From: Planctomycetaceae bacterium
GTDB taxonomy: Bacteria > Planctomycetota > Planctomycetia > Pirellulales > JAEUIK01
Length of the DNA stretch: 10,664 bases
Assembly: GCA_016793185.1 (NCBI GenBank)
Contig: JAEUIK010000012.1
Coordinates: 1 to 10,664 of the forward strand
Direction of reading: 5' to 3'
Part shown: positions 1 to 5,166 of the stretch, piece by piece
How positions within the stretch are numbered: position 1 is the first letter of the stretch
Layout of the letters: the number at the start of each line of letters is the position of its first letter
Notes under the pieces: generated by a model
Told to the model about the DNA's origin: nothing
Databases searched by the model: none
What the model saw: the letters and a program-made list of their open reading frames with translations, nothing else
Program-made: the position numbers and the translations under genes

Positions 1-1
1 G

Positions 2-883
2 GACGTCCATATCGCCGGCGTCCGCTCGAGCTGCGGCTGCACTTCGGTCGCGATCAGCAAAGACACGCTCAAGACGTACGAAACCGGCGAAATCATCGCC
101 ACGCTCAACACGCGTTCGTTCACCGGCGATCGGGCCGCGACGCTGACGGTCACCATCGACAAACCATTCTACGCCGAAGTCCAGATCCGCGTCACCGGCT
201 ACATCCGCACCGACGTGGTGCTCGATCCGCCAGCCGTCGACTTCGGCTCGGTTGCCGAGGGCGAGGCGGGCGAACAGCGCATCGCCATCGCCTACGCCGG
301 CCGCAATGACTGGAAAATCCTCGACCTCAAGAACACTTCGGCGCTCGTCGATGCCGAGGTCGTCGAGACGTCGCGCGGCGCCGGCCGGGTGAACTACGAA
401 CTCATTGTGAAGCTCAAGCCTGACGCACCCGCGGGCTACCTCAAGGATCAGCTGCTGCTGGTGACCAACGACCGTCGCGAGACCGAGATTCCGGTTGACC
501 TCGAAGGGCGCATCGCCCCGGCCTTGTCGGTTACTCCCTCGTCGCTCTTCCTCGGCGTGGTGAACCCCGGCAAGAAGGTCAACAAGCAGCTTGTGGTGCG
601 AGCAAAGCAACCGTTCCGGATCACGGCCGTCGAGTGCGAAGACTCCTCGTTCGCCTTCAAGCATAGCGACGAGGCGAAGGAGATGCACGTCATCCCGGTG
701 ACCTTCACCGCCGGTGACGAGGCTGGCAAGATCACACGGCAGATCACCATCGTGACCGACCTGCCCGGCAATTCGCGGCTCGAGTGCACCGCGTATGCCC
801 AGATCGTGTCGGACGAAGTGGCCGGCAGCGATCGGCTGCCGCAGACCACGGCCAAGGCGACCCTGGCGGGCGACAAGCAGTAG
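2..883 (+). CDS. DUF1573 domain protein, 5' end cut off by the window
   Basis: The reading frame is open from base 2 and ends at TAG 881-883, giving 293 visible residues; the true start lies before the window. A GTG at 215 is inside the frame and is not the start. Visible residues 9-14 read SSCGCT, the hallmark of DUF1573, a beta-sandwich (ASH/Ig-like) domain family common in secreted planctomycete and Bacteroidetes proteins. Two more beta-rich repeats follow. One begins near residue 73 (VLDPPAVDFGSV) and one near residue 175 (LSVTPSSLFLGVV), each opening with the 'P..LDFG.V..G' pattern typical of these domains. The role of DUF1573 proteins is not established; a periplasmic or surface binding or scaffold function is a guess. 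The gene converges on the feo operon, with 12 bp between the two stop codons. Family assignment is firm, function is not. Confidence 0.85.
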   Translation, partial: DVHIAGVRSSCGCTSVAISKDTLKTYETGEIIATLNTRSFTGDRAATLTVTIDKPFYAEVQIRVTGYIRTDVVLDPPAVDFGSVAEGEAGEQRIAIAYAGRNDWKILDLKNTSALVDAEVVETSRGAGRVNYELIVKLKPDAPAGYLKDQLLLVTNDRRETEIPVDLEGRIAPALSVTPSSLFLGVVNPGKKVNKQLVVRAKQPFRITAVECEDSSFAFKHSDEAKEMHVIPVTFTAGDEAGKITRQITIVTDLPGNSRLECTAYAQIVSDEVAGSDRLPQTTAKATLAGDKQ

Positions 884-895
884 CCGCCGGGGCGA

Positions 896-1111
896 TTACT
901 TGCGAACGCTGCTCAGCAGCGTCTCGACGCCAATGACTTGTGTCTCTTGGGGCTTCTCCGCGGCCGCACAACTCCCGCAACTCCCGCATCCCGGCGCTGC
1001 GCGGCGCGCGAGCTTCAGCCAGGCCTGGCGTGCGACATAGAGCACCGCCAGCAGCACCACGCCCAGCGCGGCGATGTTCTGCCAATCCACGAGCCACTTC
1101 AGGGAGGGCAT
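896..1111 (-). CDS. FeoB-associated Cys-rich small membrane protein
   Basis: This 71-residue protein is the last gene of the feo operon, 28 bp after feoB. It starts at ATG 1109-1111 behind a clear GGAGGA ribosome site (1121-1126 on the opposite strand, 9 nt spacing). It has one membrane segment (about residues 12-28), a short basic stretch, then a C-x2-C-x2-C cluster (GCGSCGSC, Cys 42, 45 and 48), and a polar C-terminus. This layout, a single helix followed by a Gly/Cys-rich motif beside feoB, matches the FeoB-associated Cys-rich membrane protein family. That family often takes the place of FeoC in feo operons. Its biochemical role is not established; helping FeoB assemble, or sensing iron or redox state through the cysteines, is inference. 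The C-terminal tail after the cysteines (about 23 residues) is longer than in many family members. Confidence 0.85.
   Translation of the reverse strand: MPSLKWLVDWQNIAALGVVLLAVLYVARQAWLKLARRAAPGCGSCGSCAAAEKPQETQVIGVETLLSSVRK
906..922. repeat. Inverted repeat near the convergent gene ends
   Basis: The arms ACGCTGCT and AGCAGCGT flank a single C. As RNA it could fold as a 6-bp stem (ACGCTG/CAGCGT) with a 5-nt loop on either strand. It lies in the last codons of the Cys-rich feo gene and 23 bp past the stop of the DUF1573 gene. It could be a bidirectional terminator for the two convergent units, but no T-run follows on either strand, so only the repeat itself is certain. Confidence 0.35.
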
Positions 1112-1139
1112 GATGCGAGTTCCTCCGCGGGTCGACCGC

Positions 1140-3422
1140 TCAGGCTCCGATCAACATTCCCAACTGATAGGTCGCCCAGGCCGCGACGTACGCGATCCCG
1201 GTCATGTAGGCGAAGGTGAACGCCGGCCACCGCCAACTGTTTGTCTCGCGGCGAATGGCTGCCAGCGTGGCGGCACATTGCGCGCACAGCGCGAAGAACA
1301 CCATGATCGACAGCGCCACCGGCACATTGTAGACCGGCCGCTCGGTTCCGTCCCACTTCGCTTGCCGCAGCGCCTGCACGAGCTGGCCGCGCTGGTCGGT
1401 ATCCTCGAGGTCGACGTTACTTCCCAGATTGTAAATGACCCCCAGCGTGGCCACGACCACTTCACGCGCGGGGAACGAGGCCAACACCGCACAGCCGATC
1501 CGCCAATCCCAGCCGAGCGGCCGGACAAGCGGCTCGATCGCCTGGCCGAACCGGCCCAGAAAACTCTGCCGCTGATAGGCGCCGAGGATCTCGTGATCGA
1601 TCCGGGCCAGCTCCGTTTCGAGCTGGGCGGTTTGCTCGGGCGTGGGGGCGGTCGCCAATTGCGCGCCGAGCTGTTCGCGCTCGGCCGCAAACGGGCCCTC
1701 AATGCGCTCCGCGGGATGCGGGTAGTAGAGTGCCGCCCAGACCAGAATCGAGACCGCCAGGATCAGCGTGCCGGCGCGCTGGATGAAGGCCCAGCCGCGC
1801 TCGAACATCCGGTGCAGCACGGTCGTCAGCGACGGCCACTTGTAGGAGGGCAGCTCCATCACGAAGGGGGGCGTCGGGCCGCGCAGCATGGTCCGTTTGA
1901 GCAGCAACGCCACCACCACCGCGACCACGATGCCTACGACGTACATCGCCGCCATCACGATTCCCTGCAGTCCCAGGCCCAGGCCCAGGTAGCGTTCGTC
2001 CGAGAGGTCGACGCCCAGGCGGTACGTCCGCGCGGGGATGAAGGCGGCGATCAAGAGCGTGTAGACCGGCAGCCGGGCGCTGCAGCTCATCAACGGGGCG
2101 ATCAGGATCGTCGTCAGCCGGTCGCGGCGGTTCTCGATCACGCGCGTCGCCATGATGCCGGGAATGGCGCAAGCAAAGGACGAAAGGAGCGGGATGAACG
2201 ACTTGCCGCTCAGACCGACGCGGACCATCAGGCGGTCCATCAGGTACGCAGCCCGGGCCATGTAGCCGCAGTCTTCGAGCACGGCGATGAAGAAAAACAG
2301 AATGAAGATCTGCGGCAGAAAGACCAGCACCCCGCCGACCCCGCCGATGATGCCGTCGACCAGCAGGCTGCGAAAGGCTCCCTCCGGCAGGCGGGCTTCG
2401 ACAGCGGCTCCCAGGCCATCGCACAGGCCCGAGATCCAGTCCATTGCGGGGCCGGCCCAGGTAAAGACGGCCTGAAACACGACGACCATCAGTAGGGCGA
2501 AGATCAACGTTCCCCACCAGCGATTCGTCAAGACGCGATCGATCCGATCGCTGGCCGTGACACGCCGCTCGTCCGGCCGGCGCAAGACTCCATCAAGCGC
2601 TTTTTGCACCCAACCATAGCGTGCGATGGCTTCCACGGCCGGGACGGGATAGCCCGCCGCGCGCAGCCGCTCGCGGGCTTCGCCGAGTTGTTGCGGCGCA
2701 AGCGCGGGATACTTGGGGCCGAGCCATTCTTGGAGGTAACCACCATTGTCCAGCAGCAAACGCTCGACCAGGTAACGAGGCAACGCCGTGGCCGAGGCTT
2801 GAGCGCCGTTTGCAGCCAGCGCGGTCGCGAGGCGGGCGACCTCTGCGTCGAAGAGCGGTGGAAACGGCTTCAATTCCGGCGGCGGCGCTAGGCTGGCCGC
2901 CTGCGCCAGTTCGCCCTCGAGCTCCGCCAGACCCTGGCGGCGGTGCGCCTCGATCGGGATCACCCGCACCCCCAGACGGCGCTCGAGCTCGGGCACATCG
3001 ATCTCGATGCCACGCTCGCGGGCGATGTCGGTCATGTTGAGCGCGATGACCGTGGGGCGCCCCAGCGACAGCACCTGGCTGACCAGGTATAGGTTCCGCT
3101 CGAGATTGCTGGCGTCAACGATCGAGAGGATGACGTCCGGCGGCGCAACGTCGCTGCGGCGCCCGAGCAGCACGTCGACGGCCACCATCTCGTCGAGCGA
3201 GCGGGGCGCGAGACTGTAGGTTCCCGGAAGGTCGACGATCTGGAACCGTTGGCCGTGGTAGGAGCAGTGGCCGATTTTCTTCTCGACCGTGACGCCGGGA
3301 TAGTTGCCGACCCGCTGGCGAACCCCGCAGAGCGCGTTGAAGAGGGTCGACTTTCCGGTGTTCGGATTGCCGATGAGCGCGACGGTCAGGGGAGCGGAGG
3401 CTTCGGCCGGGCTGGAACTCAT
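1140..3422 (-). CDS. feoB: Ferrous iron transport protein B (GTPase plus permease)
   Basis: This 760-residue protein imports Fe(II) across the inner membrane. The N-terminal G domain has G1 GNPNTGKST (18-26), the G2 threonine in GVTVEKK (T45), G3 DLPG (64-67), G4 NMTD (129-132) and a degenerate G5 at about 157-164. A helical GDI-like region follows to about residue 295. The membrane part has the two Gate motifs: ACAIPG in the segment GKSFIPLLSSFACAIPG (406-422), followed by LMSCSARLPVYTLL (444-457); and FPAREVVVATLG (650-661). It also has GYMARAAYLMDRLM (386-399) and a final membrane region with CAQCAAT (713-719). Length is close to the usual 700-800. A charged, helix-prone stretch of about 45 residues (about 572-617) interrupts the membrane part. 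The start ATG is 10 bp after the feoA stop with only a weak ribosome site, which suggests translational coupling. Confidence 0.97.
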   Translation of the reverse strand: MSSSPAEASAPLTVALIGNPNTGKSTLFNALCGVRQRVGNYPGVTVEKKIGHCSYHGQRFQIVDLPGTYSLAPRSLDEMVAVDVLLGRRSDVAPPDVILSIVDASNLERNLYLVSQVLSLGRPTVIALNMTDIARERGIEIDVPELERRLGVRVIPIEAHRRQGLAELEGELAQAASLAPPPELKPFPPLFDAEVARLATALAANGAQASATALPRYLVERLLLDNGGYLQEWLGPKYPALAPQQLGEARERLRAAGYPVPAVEAIARYGWVQKALDGVLRRPDERRVTASDRIDRVLTNRWWGTLIFALLMVVVFQAVFTWAGPAMDWISGLCDGLGAAVEARLPEGAFRSLLVDGIIGGVGGVLVFLPQIFILFFFIAVLEDCGYMARAAYLMDRLMVRVGLSGKSFIPLLSSFACAIPGIMATRVIENRRDRLTTILIAPLMSCSARLPVYTLLIAAFIPARTYRLGVDLSDERYLGLGLGLQGIVMAAMYVVGIVVAVVVALLLKRTMLRGPTPPFVMELPSYKWPSLTTVLHRMFERGWAFIQRAGTLILAVSILVWAALYYPHPAERIEGPFAAEREQLGAQLATAPTPEQTAQLETELARIDHEILGAYQRQSFLGRFGQAIEPLVRPLGWDWRIGCAVLASFPAREVVVATLGVIYNLGSNVDLEDTDQRGQLVQALRQAKWDGTERPVYNVPVALSIMVFFALCAQCAATLAAIRRETNSWRWPAFTFAYMTGIAYVAAWATYQLGMLIGA

Positions 3423-3432
3423 GCCGCAATGC

Positions 3433-3657
3433 TCAAACTGGCTCGATTGCCACTCGCGCGGCTTCAGCCCGGCGAACCGAGAGAAAATACCCCCGCAAGG
3501 AGAACTCGAGGGGGTCCCCCAACGGCGCCTGGCCGACGAGCTCGACCACGGCGCCGGGGGTCATTCCCATTTCCAACAACCGCAGGGTGACGTCATCGCC
3601 ACCGGCCACTTCTCGCACCCGGCCCCGTCCGCCGATCTGGAGATCGGCCAGAGTCAT
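3433..3657 (-). CDS. feoA: FeoA-type protein, second copy in the operon
   Basis: This is a 74-residue SH3-like FeoA protein. FeoA is a small cytoplasmic partner of FeoB, thought to modulate its GTPase or transport activity. The typical family path is visible: LADLQIGGRGRVREV, then LRLLEMGMTPGAVVEL, then GDPLEFSLRGYFLSVRRAEA. I chose ATG 3655-3657 because it overlaps the TGA of the preceding feoA (ATGA, 3654-3657 on the minus strand), which is the usual sign of translational coupling. A longer frame to 3708 exists, but those 17 extra residues would sit inside the upstream gene and precede the family's normal N-terminus. Of the two copies this one looks closest to classical FeoA, with the conserved GDP-EFSLRGY segment intact. 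feoB starts 10 bp downstream. Confidence 0.92.
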   Translation of the reverse strand: MTLADLQIGGRGRVREVAGGDDVTLRLLEMGMTPGAVVELVGQAPLGDPLEFSLRGYFLSVRRAEAARVAIEPV

Positions 3658-3887
3658 GAATGCGCCGGCTGCACGAGGACATTCGTCCCCTCGTCGGCCC
3701 GAAAGCAAATCTTCGAGCCGTCGAGCCGGATGATGCAGGGGACTCCCCGCTGCACCATCTCGACGAGCTGACCGCCGTGCAGTCCCATTTCGTGGAGGCG
3801 ATGCACTTGGGCCTCGTCTCCCAGAATCTGGCGGACGTATCCAGACTGTCCGGCTCCGAGCAGATTCAATGGGACCAGGTCGTGCAT
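3654..3887 (-). CDS. feoA: FeoA-type protein, first copy in the operon
   Basis: This 77-residue FeoA-domain protein is the first gene of the feo operon. Conserved features are PLNLLGAGQSGYVRQI at the start, VHRLHEMGLHGGQLVEM in the middle, and GVPCIIRLDGSKICFR at the end. The last segment replaces the classical GDP-EF-LRGY with a Cys-containing version, so the two feoA copies have diverged in the loop region. I prefer ATG 3885-3887 because the FeoA fold normally begins a few residues before PL. An in-frame ATG at 3921-3923 would add 12 residues, but its codons (CTT, ATT, TTT, AAT) are AT-rich unlike the rest of the gene, and it sits among the leader inverted repeats. Neither start has a strong ribosome site. 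The gene overlaps the next feoA by 4 bp. Confidence 0.88.
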   Translation of the reverse strand: MHDLVPLNLLGAGQSGYVRQILGDEAQVHRLHEMGLHGGQLVEMVQRGVPCIIRLDGSKICFRADEGTNVLVQPAHS

Positions 3888-3904
3888 TGCCGTATTCGCT
3901 TCAA

Positions 3905-3928
3905 AGTAAATATCGCCAAGCATTTACT
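3905..3928. repeat. Perfect 7-bp inverted repeat in the feo leader
   Basis: Arms AGTAAAT (3905-3911) and ATTTACT (3922-3928) are separated by 10 bp. The repeat lies in the predicted 5' leader of the feo mRNA, about 18 bp before the preferred feoA start, in an AT-rich patch unlike the surrounding GC-rich DNA. It could be an operator for a dimeric regulator or an mRNA stem that affects translation. It shares its last two bases with the next repeat. Confidence 0.55.
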
Positions 3929-3942
3929 GCCATTTTTGGCAG
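3927..3942. repeat. Perfect 6-bp inverted repeat in the feo leader
   Basis: CTGCCA-TTTT-TGGCAG is a compact dyad (6-bp arms, 4-bp centre) next to the AGTAAAT/ATTTACT repeat and between it and the Fur-like box. As RNA it makes a stable small hairpin about 40 nt before the preferred feoA start. No known operator consensus was recognised in it. Confidence 0.5.
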
Positions 3943-3959
3943 GGGCGGCTTGGGTCAAT

Positions 3960-3974
3960 TGAGACTAATTCTCA
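3960..3974 (-). promoter_or_regulatory. Fur-box-like operator of the feo operon
   Basis: TGAGACTAATTCTCA matches 11 of the 14 specified positions of the 7-1-7 Fur consensus TGATAATNATTATCA, and the TGAGA...TCTCA arms are perfect. The TGAGA/TCTCA variant is common in Fur sites. It covers roughly +4 to +18 relative to the predicted start point (about 3977), where a bound repressor would block transcription. An iron-dependent repressor on an iron uptake operon is what established biology predicts. Confidence 0.7.
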
Positions 3975-3983
3975 TCTAGCGCG

Positions 3984-4011
3984 ATTGTAGCCGACCCCAG
4001 CCCGGAATCAA
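3984..4011 (-). promoter_or_regulatory. Sigma70-like promoter of the feo operon
   Basis: On the minus strand the -35 TTGATT (4006-4011) and -10 TACAAT (3984-3989) are spaced by 16 bp. The -10 differs from TATAAT at one base and the -35 matches TTGACA at four of six. The predicted start point is about 3977, giving a leader of about 90 nt to the preferred feoA ATG. This is the only good promoter in the intergenic gap before feoA. It is bracketed by the FNR-like and Fur-like palindromes. Confidence 0.6.
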
Positions 4012-4025
4012 TTGGTCGCGATCAA
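4012..4025 (-). promoter_or_regulatory. FNR/CRP-like site at -41.5 of the feo promoter
   Basis: On the plus strand TTGGT-CGCG-ATCAA matches the FNR consensus TTGAT-N4-ATCAA at 9 of 10 positions. Its centre (4018.5) is 41.5 bp before the start point predicted from the -10 hexamer, the classical place for a class II FNR/CRP activator. It overlaps the last bases of the neighbouring upstream gene (stop 4022-4024). FNR activation of feo under anoxia is established in Escherichia coli; its use here is inferred. Confidence 0.5.
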
Positions 4026-5086
4026 GAATCGTGCGGACGGGGCGGGGCCGAGTCCGGCGCATTCGACTGCGCCGCCGGTTCGTCGCTGACCGGCTTCGTG
4101 CGGCAGCTTCCGCGCAGCCAGTTCCAAATGCGCCGCGGCAGCTTGCCGGACAGAACGTCTTCGGTCACGCTCGATTTCTCCTGCGAGAAGTTGCGCCAGA
4201 CGCTCTCGAGATACGGCTCGGCGGTGTTCTTGACGGTCGAGTAGAAGCCGGCCTCGCGGATCTCGGACAGCGCTTGCTGATAATGCCCAAACACGTGGCG
4301 ATTGACGAGGTTCCCCGCCACGCGAACGCTCGAGAGGGCCCCGCGTCCGACCGTGGTCATCTGGTTCATTGCGTGCAGCGTGACGGCGCTCGAGACGTCG
4401 AACAACCCCACTCCGTCGCGGCGGGCGAGTTGCGACATTTCGCCCCACATCCGACCGATCTCGGCCTGGGGGATGATCTTGGTGGGGTCGATCTTGGCCA
4501 CCGCCTCGCGCGTTTCGCGGATCGTGTCGCGCAGCCCGTCGACCGACAACGGCGGCACGTCGAAGGCGTTGGCCGTCACGCCCGACGCCTGCGATACGGC
4601 GGCCAGCAGGTCGTCGACGTGGTCGATCGTGCTGTTCTCGTCGATCACTTTCTGGCGCTTCAGCTCTTCGCTCAGCTCGCGCAGATAGGTTTGCGATCCA
4701 TACGCCACGTCGCTCACGATCGCCAGCACCGTCAGGGGCGATATGTGGAACGTCGCCAGCCCGGCCATCTCGACAAAGTTCCCCACCGCCTTGCGGGCGA
4801 CGAAGTTCTCGGTCTTGGGCTCGGCCTCGGAACTGGCAGGACGCGCGACGCCGCCGACGTCCTCGACCAGGTAATCGAGCATCTGGCGGACCATGACCGA
4901 ATAGGTCTTGGAATTCTGGAAGGCTTGCGGCACCAGCAATGCCGCCGACTCGCGCATCGCGCCCCCCACGAGGCCCACACCGCTCCGCAGCGTGCGCTCG
5001 GGCAGCGACAGCCCGTAGACTAAGTAGCGCCGCACGGCGGCGTAGCCGGGATCATCGGTCGGGGGTGGTTCGGGCTGATCGGACAT
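4022..5086 (-). CDS. Protein of unknown function, 354 residues
   Basis: I do not recognise this protein. Start ATG 5084-5086 (MSDQPEPPP...) is preferred over a TTG 33 bp upstream because a GGAGA site lies 10 nt before it. The N-terminus and C-terminus are polar and Pro-rich. The body is mostly helical, with a moderately hydrophobic, Gly-containing stretch (residues about 102-132, VGNFVEMAGLATFHISPLTV and onward) that may be a membrane-associated helix or hairpin. There is no signal peptide. A long amphipathic region follows, with charged helices such as LRELSEELKRQKVIDE. Size, helical content and a central apolar patch are loosely reminiscent of EcsC-like or PHA-granule-associated proteins, but no diagnostic motif supports either. 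It is co-directional with the hydrolase gene (64 bp gap) and with the feo operon downstream, and its stop codon overlaps the FNR-like site. Confidence 0.75.
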   Translation of the reverse strand: MSDQPEPPPTDDPGYAAVRRYLVYGLSLPERTLRSGVGLVGGAMRESAALLVPQAFQNSKTYSVMVRQMLDYLVEDVGGVARPASSEAEPKTENFVARKAVGNFVEMAGLATFHISPLTVLAIVSDVAYGSQTYLRELSEELKRQKVIDENSTIDHVDDLLAAVSQASGVTANAFDVPPLSVDGLRDTIRETREAVAKIDPTKIIPQAEIGRMWGEMSQLARRDGVGLFDVSSAVTLHAMNQMTTVGRGALSSVRVAGNLVNRHVFGHYQQALSEIREAGFYSTVKNTAEPYLESVWRNFSQEKSSVTEDVLSGKLPRRIWNWLRGSCRTKPVSDEPAAQSNAPDSAPPRPHDS

Positions 5087-5096
5087 CGAGCCTGAT

Positions 5097-5101
5097 TCTC
5101 C
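5097..5101 (-). promoter_or_regulatory. Ribosome binding site deciding the 5086 start
   Basis: GGAGA on the minus strand lies 10 nt before ATG 5084-5086. It supports that start over the TTG at 5117-5119, which has no comparable site. Confidence 0.6.
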
Positions 5102-5129
5102 GTCCCCTGGGTCCCACAAAGGAAGCCCA

Positions 5130-5166
5130 AATCCGCGAGAATCGGCCGTGCTACGCGCGGATTCTC
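5130..5166 (-). terminator. Overlapping inverted repeats at the hydrolase 3' end, possible terminator or attenuator
   Basis: Two perfect repeats share arms. AATCCGCG (5130-5137) pairs with CGCGGATT (5156-5163), and GAGAATC (5137-5143) pairs with GATTCTC (5160-5166). They cannot both form in the same RNA. They surround the hydrolase stop codon (5151-5153). On the minus strand the outer hairpin is followed by a T-rich but interrupted tract (TTTGGGCTTCCTTT), so intrinsic termination is plausible but not textbook. Confidence 0.4.

Noticed and set aside
1074..2495. 473-codon plus-strand open frame antisense to feoB
   Set aside because: The translation is Arg/Gln/His/Asp-rich with no fold-like pattern, and it lies wholly opposite the unmistakable feoB sequence. 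Long antisense frames are expected in GC-rich coding DNA.
1699..2517. 272-codon minus-strand frame inside feoB in another phase
   Set aside because: It is a frame shadow of feoB: low-complexity Arg/Gly/Pro composition, no ribosome site, and the real FeoB motifs are in the other phase.
3901..3933. Possible 10-codon leader peptide (MAVNAWRYLL) in the feo leader, minus strand
   Set aside because: Its ATG lies in the CTGCCA/TGGCAG repeat and has no ribosome site. A frame this short is expected by chance, so it is only noted.
4031..5023. 330-codon plus-strand frame opposite the unknown gene
   Set aside because: Composition is Arg/His/Leu/Gly-biased as in other shadows. The minus-strand frame has a ribosome site and normal protein composition.
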